Shown one piece after another: positions 19,318-27,739 of a stretch of DNA of 64,000 bases. Positions within the stretch are counted from its first letter, which is position 1, and the number at the start of each line of letters is the position of its first letter. This stretch comes from Eubacteriaceae bacterium UBA6119. Lineage in GTDB: Bacteria > Bacillota > Clostridia > Eubacteriales > UBA1433. The DNA lies in NCBI GenBank assembly GCA_002423395.1, contig DIVZ01000005.1, forward strand, positions 444,428 to 508,427, given 5' to 3'. The translations under genes were made by a program, and so were the position numbers. The notes beneath the pieces are model-generated. The model saw nothing but the letters and a program-made list of their open reading frames with translations, did not search any database and was not told the origin of the DNA.

Positions 19318-19333
19318 ACATAATAAATTATGT
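19318..19333. promoter_or_regulatory. 16-base palindrome, possible operator
   Basis: ACATAAT-AA-ATTATGT is a perfect inverted repeat about 128 bases upstream of the first codon of the minus-strand oxidoreductase operon. The binding protein is unknown. Confidence 0.35.
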
Positions 19334-19419
19334 CCAAAAGCCTTTTTATAATCCCAGTTAATATTTTAACATAATAATGAAGAATTGCAATAAAAAATAA
19401 AAAGGATTTTAAAATTATG

Positions 19420-19435
19420 AGTATATAAATATACT
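19420..19435. promoter_or_regulatory. 16-base palindrome upstream of the MFS promoter, possible operator
   Basis: AGTATAT-AA-ATATACT is a perfect inverted repeat ending 17 bases before the minus-35 box of the MFS promoter. It has the same 7-2-7 geometry as the palindrome at 19318. The IclR regulator encoded 3 kb away is one candidate binder. Confidence 0.4.
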
Positions 19436-19452
19436 AAATAGATACATTTCTA

Positions 19453-19481
19453 TTTACAAAGTTTAATTACTTTATTATAAT
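19453..19481 (+). promoter_or_regulatory. SigA-type promoter for the MFS transporter pair
   Basis: TTTACA (19453-19458) and TATAAT (19476-19481) are spaced by 17 bases. AGGAGG precedes the ATG at 19515. Confidence 0.7.
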
Positions 19482-19514
19482 TTGTCTGTTCAGTTTATTT
19501 AGGAGGAAAATTTA

Positions 19515-20831
19515 ATGGACAAAGTAAAAAACAAAGCTTATACATACAGATGGTTTGTGTTTGCCTTATTAATACTGGCATATTTTTTTGTATTTTTTCA
19601 TAGGCTGTCACCTGCTGTAGTTAAAATAAATCTGCAGGAAGCATTCGGAATGACGGCAATGCAATATGCGAATTTAAACTCCGCGTACTTTTATCCTTAT
19701 GCGATAATGCAAATTCCCGTAGGTATTCTTGCCGATACTCTCGGAGCAAGAAAAACATCGGTCATCGGCTGTGTTTTAATGGCGCTGGGTTCGATATTTT
19801 TCGGACTGTCACCGAGTTTCAATTTGATTATAGCCGCAAGAATACTTGTAGGACTGGGAGCAAGCGTTATATTTTTATCTATTCTTAAAATTCAAGCCTC
19901 ATGGTTTGAAGAAAAAGAATTCGGAACGCTTACAGGGATGACGACATTTATAGGCAATATGGGCGGAGCGGGAGCGCAAGGTCCGCTTGCTTTTATGGTA
20001 GGTCTGCTGACATGGAGAATGTCGTTTATAGCAATTGGGGTATTTTCGGTTGTTTTAGCTGTCGCATTATTTATTGTCGTGCGAAATAAGCCTGAAGATA
20101 AAGGGTATGAACCAATTGTTGTTATTAAGAAGCGTGAAAATGAACAAGAAGCAGGCATTTTAAAGACTTTAGGCGAGATACTTAAAAATAAATATATGTG
20201 GCCTATTATAATTATTAATTTCCTCGCAATGGGAGTTAATTTTACTATAACGGCATGGTCGATACCTTATCTTACCGACGTTTACGGACTGACAGTTAAA
20301 CAGGCAGGCGGCATTACGTTTTTTTATCCCGTCGCTGCTGCATGCGGATGCATGTTTTTAGGAATTATAACGGACAAAATAAAAATGAGAAAATTACCCG
20401 TAATTGTTTTGTCTATAGGGTTTTTAATATGCTGTACGCTAATAGTATTTATAAATAACGGCAAACCGCCGATAGCGCTTTTCAGCATAGCGCTGATATT
20501 ATCCGGTTTCTTCCTAACTTTTTCCGTGCTTTTCTACAGCGTGGCGAAAGACTTGAACAATCCGAGATTTTCGGGCATGTCAACATCGGTTGCCAATACC
20601 GCGGTATTTTTGGGAGCGGCGCTTGTGCCTTTATTTTTCGGTAAAATAATAAGCAAGCTTCTGCCGACTTTGGGCGCACAGGCGGCATATCATAAGGTTT
20701 TCTTAATATTTATTTTTGTAGGCATTGTATGCACGATTATTTCATTTTTCTTAATGGAAACCAACTGCAAAAACAGATATTATGAAATAAAAAACGAAGA
20801 ATATAAAAAGACAATATTTAATCTAAAATAA
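19515..20831 (+). CDS. MFS transporter (copy 1 of tandem pair)
   Basis: A 438-residue major facilitator with about 12 hydrophobic helices. The MFS signature after helix 2 reads GILADTLGARKTSVIG. A charged central loop (NKPEDKGYEPIVVIKKREN, about residues 192-210) joins the two halves. The neighbouring gene is nearly the same from start to end, including the C-terminal METNCKNRYYEIKN, so the pair arose by duplication. The substrate is not evident. Position between 2-oxoacid oxidoreductase operons and next to an IclR regulator suggests uptake of an organic acid, which is inference only. Confidence 0.85.
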   Translation: MDKVKNKAYTYRWFVFALLILAYFFVFFHRLSPAVVKINLQEAFGMTAMQYANLNSAYFYPYAIMQIPVGILADTLGARKTSVIGCVLMALGSIFFGLSPSFNLIIAARILVGLGASVIFLSILKIQASWFEEKEFGTLTGMTTFIGNMGGAGAQGPLAFMVGLLTWRMSFIAIGVFSVVLAVALFIVVRNKPEDKGYEPIVVIKKRENEQEAGILKTLGEILKNKYMWPIIIINFLAMGVNFTITAWSIPYLTDVYGLTVKQAGGITFFYPVAAACGCMFLGIITDKIKMRKLPVIVLSIGFLICCTLIVFINNGKPPIALFSIALILSGFFLTFSVLFYSVAKDLNNPRFSGMSTSVANTAVFLGAALVPLFFGKIISKLLPTLGAQAAYHKVFLIFIFVGIVCTIISFFLMETNCKNRYYEIKNEEYKKTIFNLK

Positions 20832-20835
20832 ATAT

Positions 20836-20876
20836 AAACAAAAAGCTATTGCCCGTTTGCAATAGCTTTTTGTTTA
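20836..20876 (+). terminator. Terminator between the two MFS genes
   Basis: A 17-bp perfect stem, 20836-20852 with 20859-20875, capped by a 6-base loop, with T-rich 3' arm. It should cut most transcripts after copy 1, so copy 2 relies on readthrough or its own weak promoter. Confidence 0.8.
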
Positions 20877-20920
20877 ATTTTATGGCTGTTGCAATAAAAT
20901 TTAATTAGGAGAGAATTAAA

Positions 20921-22237
20921 ATGAACAAAATAAAAAACAAAGCTTATACATACAGATGGTTTGTATTTGGGTTATTAATACTGGCATATTTTTTTGTATT
21001 TTTTCATAGGCTGTCGCCTGCTGTTGTAAAAATAAATTTGCAGCAGGCATTCGGCATGAGCGCTATGCAGTATGCAAACCTTAATTCCGCATACTTTTAT
21101 TCATATGCAATTATGCAAATACCGTCGGGCATTCTTGCCGATACTTTGGGAGCCAGAAAAACAGCGGTTTTAGGATGTATATTAATGGCGGCAGGTTCTA
21201 TTTTCTTCGGGTTAGCGCCTACTTTTTCATTAGTAATTCTAGCCAGAGTAGTAGTAGGACTCGGAGCAAGCGTTATATTCTTATCTATTCTTAAAATACA
21301 GTCAACATGGTTTGAGGAAAAAGAATTCGGTACGCTTACGGGAATGACCACGTTTATAGGCAATCTCGGAGGAGCGGGAGCTCAGGGACCTCTGGCATTT
21401 TTGGTAGGTCTTTTGACATGGAAGATGTCTTTTATCGCAATAGGAATTTTCTCGATAGTATTAGCGGTTTTATTATTTATTGTTGTAAGGAATAAACCTG
21501 AAGACAAAGGATATGAACCCATTATTGTTTTAAAAAAGCGTGAAAATGAGGGTGAAGCAGGAATTTTAAAGACTCTGGGCGAAATATTTAAAAACAAATA
21601 TATGTGGCCTATTATTATAATAAATTTCTTGGTAGCAGGCATTAACTTTACAATTACCGCATGGTCAATACCTTATTTAACAGACGTATACAAATTATCT
21701 GTAACTCAGGCAGGAAGCATCACATTTTTTTATCCTGTTGCGGCAGCGTGCGGCTGCTTGTTTTTAGGTATGTTGACTGATAAGTTAAAAAACAGGAAAA
21801 TAACTATATTTATAACTTCAGTGTGCCTTATTGTATGTTTTGCGGTAATTGCGTTTGTAAACGGAGGAAAGCCGCCGCTTTTAATATTCAGCGTAACGCT
21901 TATATTAACAGGTTTCTTTATTACGCACAATGTGCTTTATTACGGCTCTGCAAAAGATTTAAACAACCCTCGGTATACTGGAATGTCAACATCAATTGCA
22001 AATACCGCGGTCTTTGTCGGAGCCGCTATTGTCCCGTTGTTCTTTGGCAAGATAATAAGCAAGTATCTGCCGACAATGGGGGCGCAATTTGCATATAACA
22101 GAATATTTTTAATATTTGTGTTTATTACAATAGTAAGCACCATCATTACATTTTTTGTTATGGAAACCAACTGCAAAAACAGATATTATGAAATTAAAAA
22201 CAAAGAATACAAAAAGAATATTTTAAATTTAAAATAG
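20921..22237 (+). CDS. MFS transporter (copy 2 of tandem pair)
   Basis: A 438-residue transporter of exactly the same length as copy 1 and aligning without gaps by eye. Differences are scattered conservative changes, mostly in the C-terminal half (for example YKLSVTQAGSITFF versus YGLTVKQAGGITFF). The signature loop GILADTLGARKTAVLG and the central NKPEDKGYEP loop are kept. No frame damage is seen, so both copies should be functional. AGGAGAG lies upstream of the ATG. A gap of 89 bases, containing a terminator, separates it from copy 1. Confidence 0.85.
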   Translation: MNKIKNKAYTYRWFVFGLLILAYFFVFFHRLSPAVVKINLQQAFGMSAMQYANLNSAYFYSYAIMQIPSGILADTLGARKTAVLGCILMAAGSIFFGLAPTFSLVILARVVVGLGASVIFLSILKIQSTWFEEKEFGTLTGMTTFIGNLGGAGAQGPLAFLVGLLTWKMSFIAIGIFSIVLAVLLFIVVRNKPEDKGYEPIIVLKKRENEGEAGILKTLGEIFKNKYMWPIIIINFLVAGINFTITAWSIPYLTDVYKLSVTQAGSITFFYPVAAACGCLFLGMLTDKLKNRKITIFITSVCLIVCFAVIAFVNGGKPPLLIFSVTLILTGFFITHNVLYYGSAKDLNNPRYTGMSTSIANTAVFVGAAIVPLFFGKIISKYLPTMGAQFAYNRIFLIFVFITIVSTIITFFVMETNCKNRYYEIKNKEYKKNILNLK

Positions 22238-22244
22238 ACAAGAT

Positions 22245-22278
22245 AAAAATTGCCGCCAATTAGGCGGCAATTTTTTTT
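22245..22278. terminator. Bidirectional terminator
   Basis: AAAAATTGCCGCC (22245-22257) pairs with GGCGGCAATTTTT (22263-22275) around a 5-base loop. It lies between the converging MFS and iclR genes. Confidence 0.88.
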
Positions 22279-22285
22279 ACGCAAT

Positions 22286-23050
22286 TTAAATTTTATATCC
22301 CAGCTTTGCAGATATATTGTTTGTAGCCTCTTTAAGTGAAACGATTATGGCTTCTTTATTTGTAAGCATATGATTAGCTTTACCCGATAAGCTTACCGCC
22401 CCGACGCATTTTTTATTTATGTCGAAAATAGGGCAGGCATAACATACAAGTCCGATATCCCTCTCTTCCAAGTCTGCAGCGTAGCCGCACTCGAGTGCTT
22501 TACGGTAATCTTTTTTGACTGCTTCGATATTTGTTTTAGTGTTTTCGGTATATTTTACAAATTGAGTTTCGTTAAGTTTTCTATTAATTAAATCCTCGTC
22601 CAGATGCGCTGTAATGATTTTTCCGGTCGCAGAACAGAATATATCCATCGCAGCTCCTATTGCGCTTGACATTTGCATAGGCTGAGAGCCGGTTTCTTTA
22701 TGAATAATAACACAACGGTTATCACTGCTCAGAATAGAAAGATGCGCAGTTTCGTTAAATGTATTGCGAAGATGCTCCAAATACGGTTTAGCAATCATCA
22801 AAAGACTTTGATGTTCCAGTAATCTTGCGCCGAATCGTGCAAATTTTATATTAAGAGAGTATTTTCCGCTTTGCGATTTTACAACATAGTTCTTATGCTC
22901 AAGCGTATAGAGCAGTCTGAAAGCGGCCGCCTTGCTTACGTTCATATGCTTTAAAATTTGAGCCAACGACAATTCTTCGTAATCGTTAAGCAAGTCAAGT
23001 ATATCAAGAGCGTGAGAGAGAGAACTTAATAAGTATTTATCATTCTGCAT
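22286..23050 (-). CDS. IclR family transcriptional regulator
   Basis: A 254-residue regulator. The N-terminal winged helix (about residues 8-65) contains LSLAQILKHMNVSKAAAFRLLYTLEHKNYV. The C-terminal GAF-like effector domain contains ATGKIITAHLDEDLI and the usual LEERDIGLVCYACPIFD. IclR proteins typically sense small organic acids or aromatics and bind short palindromes near neighbouring promoters. It is divergent from the four-subunit POR operon and convergent with the MFS pair, so either or both could be its targets. GGAGAAAAAC precedes the ATG. Confidence 0.88.
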   Translation of the reverse strand: MQNDKYLLSSLSHALDILDLLNDYEELSLAQILKHMNVSKAAAFRLLYTLEHKNYVVKSQSGKYSLNIKFARFGARLLEHQSLLMIAKPYLEHLRNTFNETAHLSILSSDNRCVIIHKETGSQPMQMSSAIGAAMDIFCSATGKIITAHLDEDLINRKLNETQFVKYTENTKTNIEAVKKDYRKALECGYAADLEERDIGLVCYACPIFDINKKCVGAVSLSGKANHMLTNKEAIIVSLKEATNNISAKLGYKI

Positions 23051-23094
23051 GTTTTTCTCCTGCCGATTATTTTACCATTTTACTAGTATACCTA

Positions 23095-23123
23095 TTGACA
23101 ATGAAGCGTTTTAATTATAATAT
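23095..23123 (+). promoter_or_regulatory. Promoter for the POR operon
   Basis: A perfect minus-35 TTGACA (23095-23100) is followed by TATAAT at 23116-23121 (spacing 15) or TAATAT at 23118-23123 (spacing 17). GTATACC just upstream and GGTATATC just downstream are similar short sequences that could be halves of an IclR site. Confidence 0.55.
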
Positions 23124-23214
23124 ATCTGTGGTATATCTTTATAATAAACAGCGTTTCTTATAAAGAAACAAATTTATTATATCACATAATATAAAAAAGG
23201 AAAGGGTGAATTTA

Positions 23215-23766
23215 ATGATTAAGCTCAAATTTTATGGATTGGGCGGACAAGGTGTTGTTACAGCATCAAAAATATTGTCAACTGCAGTGTCTCTTCACGA
23301 AGGCAGATATGCAATTACAGTTCCTTCATACGGATATGAAAGACGAGGCGCGCCTGTTAATACAAGTATAGTGGTGGATGACATCCCCGTTTTAGTAAAC
23401 TGCTTTGTATATGAGCCTGATATAGTTGTAGTTTTTGATGCGAGCATTATCGACAAAAACGTAAATATCAGCGAAGGCATACATAAAGACAGCATTTTAG
23501 TTTTAAATACCGAAAAGGCAAGCGTACTTGATAAGTACTCAAAATTCGGATTTAAAGAAATATACTTTGCGGACGGAACTGAAATAGCCCATGATGTAAC
23601 CGGAGTTGCAGTGCCTAACGGATCTATGATGGGTGTGCTTGCAAAAACCGGAGTGGTAGGAATAGAGTCAGCGGAAAAAGCGGTAGAAGAAGTTTTCGGA
23701 AAGAAAGTGGGTGAATTAAATGCAAAAGCAGCAAGAAAAGCATACGAAGCAACTAAAAAAATGTAG
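23215..23766 (+). CDS. porC: Pyruvate-type ferredoxin oxidoreductase, gamma subunit
   Basis: A 183-residue gamma subunit. The ATG at 23215 is preferred over an in-frame GTG at 23206 because the AGGAAAGGG site spaces properly to it. It starts MIKLKFYGLGGQGVVTASK and contains SYGYERRGAPVNTSIVVDD, the pyruvate-type gamma motif. VPNGSMMGVLAKTG is typical near the C-terminal part. It is first in a gamma-delta-alpha-beta operon. The last 47 bases overlap the delta gene in another frame. Confidence 0.87.
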   Translation: MIKLKFYGLGGQGVVTASKILSTAVSLHEGRYAITVPSYGYERRGAPVNTSIVVDDIPVLVNCFVYEPDIVVVFDASIIDKNVNISEGIHKDSILVLNTEKASVLDKYSKFGFKEIYFADGTEIAHDVTGVAVPNGSMMGVLAKTGVVGIESAEKAVEEVFGKKVGELNAKAARKAYEATKKM

Positions 23767-24025
23767 AGTGCTGGGTCCGGTAGCTACAAAATTCACAGGC
23801 GGCAACACGGGCAGCTGGCGGCTTGAGAGACCTGTTGTAGATTTTGATGCGTGCATCAAATGCGGAACATGCGCAATGTATTGCCCGACTGATGTTATAG
23901 AAATTGATAAAAACGCTAAAGAATGCGTAAAAATTGATTATTATTACTGCAAAGGCTGCGGCATTTGCGCAAAAGAATGCCCCAAAAAATGCATATCAAT
24001 AGTGCCTGAAAGGAGTGAGGAATAA
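23720..24025 (+). CDS. porD: Pyruvate-type ferredoxin oxidoreductase, delta subunit
   Basis: A 101-residue subunit with an N-terminal extension (WRLERPVVDFDACIKCG) typical of PorD and two 4Fe-4S motifs, CIKCGTCAMYCP and CKGCGICAKECPKKC. It overlaps the gamma gene by 47 bases and its last base is the first base of the alpha ATG, so the operon is tightly coupled. It links the TPP site to external ferredoxin. Confidence 0.85.
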   Translation: MQKQQEKHTKQLKKCRVLGPVATKFTGGNTGSWRLERPVVDFDACIKCGTCAMYCPTDVIEIDKNAKECVKIDYYYCKGCGICAKECPKKCISIVPERSEE

Positions 24026-25227
24026 TGTTTAAAATGTTAGACGGCAACACATCGGCAGTCGAAGCCATGAAGCTTGCAAGAGTTAAAGTAATAGCGGCAT
24101 ACCCCATTACTCCTCAAAGCACTATAAGCGAGAAATTATCCGAAATAGTTGCAAACGGTGAAATGGACGCAAAATACATAAGAGTTGAAAGCGAGCATAC
24201 CGCAATGTCTGCGTGCATTGGCGCTGCCCTTACAGGCTCAAGAGCAGGCACGGCTACAAGCTCTAACGGACTTGCGCTTATGAATGAAATGATAGTCGCC
24301 GCATCGGGGATTAGAGCCCCCATTGTTATGCCTGTTGTAAACAGAGCTATCGCGACTCCGTGGTCGCTTTGGTGTGAGCACATGGACACAATGTCCCAGA
24401 GAGATTTGGGCTGGATGCAGTTTTTTACACAAAACTGCCAGGATGTTTTGGATTATACAATAGCGGCTTATAAAATAGCGGAAAACAAAGACATTATGAC
24501 GCCCGCGATGGTTTGTCTTGACGGATTTTTCCTCTCGCATTCAATGCAGAAAATAGATGTTCCCGCGCAGGAAAAAGTGGATGAATTTTTACCAGAATAT
24601 GAACTTACCAACAGTTATCTTAATCCCGAAGATCCGATGTTTGTATCAAACGTGGTAGGAATGAACGACTATACTGAAGTTAAATATCAGCAGAAATACG
24701 CTATGGATAACGCATTTGGTGTTATTGAAAATGTATTTGATGAATTTGAAAAACAATTCGGAAGAAAATTAAACATAATCGAAGAATACAAAACAGAAGA
24801 TGCGGATGTTGTTTTAGTATGCATGGGCTCAATGACAGGAACTGTAAAATATGTAGTTGACATAATGAGAGAGCAAGGCAAAAAAGTAGGCATGATAAAA
24901 ATTGTTGTATTCAGGCCCTTCCCGTACAAATACATTTATGAAGTTTTAAAAGACAAAAAAGTTATAGGCGTATTTGACAGAAACTCGTGCCTCGGCGGAC
25001 AGTATCCACCGGTATGCACGGAAGTTATAGCCGCGATGAAAGGCGCCGATGCCGATATACGCGACTATGTGGGCGGTCTTGGCGGAAGAGACGTTAACCC
25101 GGCTAATATTGAAAAAATATTCAATGAACTTTTAGACATTTACAACGGCAGCAGCGATAAACATACAAACTGGATTGACCTTAAAGAAAATCCGATGGAC
25201 TCAAGGGAGGTGTTTAAATATGTATGA
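24025..25227 (+). CDS. porA: Pyruvate-type ferredoxin oxidoreductase, alpha subunit
   Basis: A 400-residue alpha subunit. The N-terminal domain shows MLDGNTSAVEAMKLARVKV and IAAYPITPQSTISEKL, then VESEHTAMSACIGAALTGSR and TATSSNGLALMNEM. RAPIVMPVVNRAI and WCEHMDTMSQRDLGWMQ match pyruvate-oxidizing alpha subunits. The C-terminal part has GKKVGMIKIVVFRPFPYKYI. Complex and order agree with the archaeal/Thermotoga-like four-subunit POR rather than the fused single-chain enzyme common in clostridia. Confidence 0.87.
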   Translation: MFKMLDGNTSAVEAMKLARVKVIAAYPITPQSTISEKLSEIVANGEMDAKYIRVESEHTAMSACIGAALTGSRAGTATSSNGLALMNEMIVAASGIRAPIVMPVVNRAIATPWSLWCEHMDTMSQRDLGWMQFFTQNCQDVLDYTIAAYKIAENKDIMTPAMVCLDGFFLSHSMQKIDVPAQEKVDEFLPEYELTNSYLNPEDPMFVSNVVGMNDYTEVKYQQKYAMDNAFGVIENVFDEFEKQFGRKLNIIEEYKTEDADVVLVCMGSMTGTVKYVVDIMREQGKKVGMIKIVVFRPFPYKYIYEVLKDKKVIGVFDRNSCLGGQYPPVCTEVIAAMKGADADIRDYVGGLGGRDVNPANIEKIFNELLDIYNGSSDKHTNWIDLKENPMDSREVFKYV

Positions 25228-26092
25228 AATAATTAAAGACAGTAAAGGAACTCTAAATCACGGCATAAGCGCGTGCGCGGGATGCGGCATGGAGTTGCTT
25301 GCAAGATGCGTATTTGACGTTTTGGGGCAAGATATTATAATAGTTATTCCTCCCGGATGCGCGGCGCTGCTTACAGGCATGGGCACAGAAAGCGGAATAA
25401 AAGCGGCAGGAATGATGTGCAATCTCGAAAACACTGCGTCTACCTGCTCGGGCATAAGAGCATCGCTGGACGCGCAGGGCAATGACCACACAACAGTTGT
25501 TGGATTCGCCGGAGACGGCGGCACGCTTGATATAGGACTTCAATCACTTTCGGGTATGATAGAGCGAGGAGATAAGGTGCTCTATATATGCTATGACAAC
25601 GAAGCTTATATGAACACGGGTATTCAAAGCAGCTCGGCAACCCCGTTCCTTGCGAGCACTACGACACAGCCCGCTGGCAAACCGACCGTAAAAAAAGATT
25701 TAATAGGCATTGCCATGGCACACGAAATACCGTATGCGGCAACAGCGTCGCTTCACAATATAGCGGACTTAAAAAAGAAAATACAAAAAGCGAAAGACAC
25801 AGACGGCCCGAGCCTTCTGCATGTTTTAATACCTTGTCCAACAGGCTGGAGGTCGGATCCGGCTGATACTATTACGCTGGCTAGAGCGGCCGTAAATACC
25901 GGCGTATGGGTGCTTTATGAATATGAAGACGGTGAAGTTACTGTTAATTATAAGCCGAAAGAATTAAAACCTATTGAAGAATACATTTCACTTCAGGGCA
26001 GATTTAAAAAAGTTACCGATGAAGAGAAAAAAGAAATGCAGAAAATTGTCAAGAAAAGTTATGAACGTAAAATAGCTAAACTGGAAAAATAA
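25220..26092 (+). CDS. porB: Pyruvate-type ferredoxin oxidoreductase, beta (TPP-binding) subunit
   Basis: A 290-residue subunit. The ATG at 25220 is chosen because GGGAGGTG lies 7 bases upstream; it overlaps the alpha stop by 8 bases. It shows CAGCGMELLARCVFD, then the TPP motif GFAGDGGTLDIGLQ. YDNEAYMNTGIQSSSATPF is the signature of pyruvate-specific beta subunits, and LIPCPTGWRSDP follows. The paired CxxC region and a later Cys probably carry the catalytic-side 4Fe-4S cluster. The product would be acetyl-CoA plus reduced ferredoxin. Confidence 0.88.
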   Translation: MYEIIKDSKGTLNHGISACAGCGMELLARCVFDVLGQDIIIVIPPGCAALLTGMGTESGIKAAGMMCNLENTASTCSGIRASLDAQGNDHTTVVGFAGDGGTLDIGLQSLSGMIERGDKVLYICYDNEAYMNTGIQSSSATPFLASTTTQPAGKPTVKKDLIGIAMAHEIPYAATASLHNIADLKKKIQKAKDTDGPSLLHVLIPCPTGWRSDPADTITLARAAVNTGVWVLYEYEDGEVTVNYKPKELKPIEEYISLQGRFKKVTDEEKKEMQKIVKKSYERKIAKLEK

Positions 26093-26150
26093 ATTAAATA
26101 CAAATTAATTATATAAAAATTTTAGAGATTTGAAAAGTAAATGGGCAGAA

Positions 26151-26190
26151 ATAAAAGACCGATAAACAGTATCGGTCTTTTATTTTTTTA
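26151..26190 (+). terminator. Terminator of the POR operon
   Basis: ATAAAAGACCGATA (26151-26164) pairs with TATCGGTCTTTTAT (26170-26183), followed by a run of T. Confidence 0.88.
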
Positions 26191-26279
26191 AAACAGCCGC
26201 ATTTTAATAAATGTAATGGGTAATAATATTTTTGTCACAATGACGAAATAAATCACATTTTATTAAGAGGAATCAGCGT

Positions 26280-26735
26280 ATGAAAAAAATAAGCAATCAA
26301 GAATATAAACAGCTTTATGAGCAGAAAAAGCCGAAAGAAAAAATATTTCTCAACTGCGTAAAAGCGTTTGTAGTCGGAGGAATAATATGCATGATAGGGC
26401 AGGGAATAAACGATATTTTAGTTAAAGTTATGGATATATCCAAAGAAAACGCGGCTTCTTACACTTCTATTATACTCGTATTCATAGCCGCGCTGCTAAC
26501 CGGACTTGGAGTATATGATGAAATAGGAAAATTTGCGGGAGCAGGCAGCATTGTTCCGATTACTGGGTTTGCAAATTCGGTAATATCTCCCGCGATGGAA
26601 TTTAAAAAAGAAGGCATGATATTCGGCACAAGCGCAAAAATATTCACGCTTGCCGGGCCCGTTATTGTATTCGGGCTTTTATCTACCTGGATATGCAGTT
26701 TTATTTATTATCTTTACAGGGTGATTGCGCTATGA
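26280..26735 (+). CDS. spoVAC: Stage V sporulation protein AC
   Basis: A 151-residue membrane protein of the spore inner membrane. It has the SpoVAC/AE core: FVVGGIICMIGQGIND, a helix with TGLGVYDEIGKFAGAGSIVPITGFANSV, then an amphipathic stretch and a C-terminal helix. SpoVA proteins form the channel for dipicolinic acid uptake during sporulation and its release at germination. The ATG overlaps nothing upstream; AAGAGGAAT is the ribosome site. The stop overlaps the spoVAD start. Confidence 0.92.
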   Translation: MKKISNQEYKQLYEQKKPKEKIFLNCVKAFVVGGIICMIGQGINDILVKVMDISKENAASYTSIILVFIAALLTGLGVYDEIGKFAGAGSIVPITGFANSVISPAMEFKKEGMIFGTSAKIFTLAGPVIVFGLLSTWICSFIYYLYRVIAL

Positions 26736-27739
26736 TAAAAAATGGAAATCAATCTTTTAATTTTGAAAAAAAAATATATATTGCGGATACTTACAGCGTT
26801 GTAGGACCGAAAGAAAATTCAGGACCATTATCAAGCTATTTTCACAAATATTTTTCTGATGATTTATGCGGAAAAACAAGTTATGAAAACGCGGAACAGT
26901 TTATGTGCACTACTGCCGCCGAAGAGCTGCTTATGAAAAACAACACCATAAAGCCAGACATTTATATCGGCGGTGACTTGTTAAACCAGATTATTACGAC
27001 ATCTTTTACAGCGAGAAAATTAAATGTTCCGTACTGGGGCATATATTCCGCGTGCTCTTCGTTCGGGGAGGCTGCGTCTGTTGCTTCAATGTGCGTAGAA
27101 GCCGGCATGAAATCGGCTGTTATTACGGCAAGCTCGCATTTTTCTACAGCAGAACGCCAGTACAGAGCGCCGCTTGAACTCGGCAATCAAAGACCTGCCT
27201 GGGCGCAATGGACGGTAACAGGCGCAGGAGCCGCGTTAATATCGGATACAGATGTGAATAAAAACGGAGTGATGATAAAAGGCATAACTATAGGAAAAGT
27301 AGTTGATTTAGGAGTTACTGATACCGATAATATGAGCGCGGCAATGGTGCCTGCCGCGGCTGATTGTATTGTCGCTCATTTTGAAGACAACAGCATAGAT
27401 GAAAGCTATTACGATTTTATTATAACAGGAGATCTCACATCATATGGCGGAGAGCTTTTATGCTCACTGCTTGAACAAAACAATATAAAAATAAAAAGCA
27501 AGCACTTGGACTGCGGCGCGTTAATATTCGATACCAAAAATCAGCATGTGTATTCCGGAGGCAGCGGATGCGCATGCTTTTCAACTGTTTTTTCAGGTTA
27601 TTTTTATCAGCTTTTATGCAAAAAAGCTATCAAACGAGTGCTTTGCATACCTACCGGAGCGCTGTTATCGCCTACAAGCTCACAGCAGGGAGAAAGCATA
27701 CCGGGTGTTGCGCACGCATTTCGGGCGGAGGTGGAATAA
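26732..27739 (+). CDS. spoVAD: Stage V sporulation protein AD
   Basis: A 335-residue soluble protein with a thiolase-like fold (IYSACSSFGEAASVASMC is the thiolase-type nucleophile region), which in SpoVAD binds dipicolinic acid instead of doing catalysis. The real start is the ATG at 26732, overlapping the spoVAC TGA; the open frame extends upstream. The C-terminus has LLSPTSSQQGESIPGVAHA, a strong family signature. It sits between spoVAC and spoVAE, as in other endospore formers. Confidence 0.93.
   Translation: MIKNGNQSFNFEKKIYIADTYSVVGPKENSGPLSSYFHKYFSDDLCGKTSYENAEQFMCTTAAEELLMKNNTIKPDIYIGGDLLNQIITTSFTARKLNVPYWGIYSACSSFGEAASVASMCVEAGMKSAVITASSHFSTAERQYRAPLELGNQRPAWAQWTVTGAGAALISDTDVNKNGVMIKGITIGKVVDLGVTDTDNMSAAMVPAAADCIVAHFEDNSIDESYYDFIITGDLTSYGGELLCSLLEQNNIKIKSKHLDCGALIFDTKNQHVYSGGSGCACFSTVFSGYFYQLLCKKAIKRVLCIPTGALLSPTSSQQGESIPGVAHAFRAEVE

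Larger units (their letters stand above)
19191..19514. other. AT-rich divergent intergenic region
   Basis: This 324-base gap separates the minus-strand oxidoreductase operon from the first MFS gene. It has no open frame of note. It holds two 16-base palindromes (19318-19333 and 19420-19435) and a clear plus-strand promoter at 19453-19481. A minus-strand promoter for the oxidoreductase operon must also lie here, but no box pair stands out. Confidence 0.5.

Noticed and set aside
19515..22237. Assembly artefact as the cause of the MFS tandem
   Set aside because: The two genes differ at many codons and have different flanks and terminators.
26191..26279. Sporulation (SigG-type) promoter before spoVAC
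   Set aside because: CATTTTA at 26200-26206 and 26256-26262 resemble a minus-10, but no matching minus-35 is found at the right distance and the second would start inside the ribosome site.
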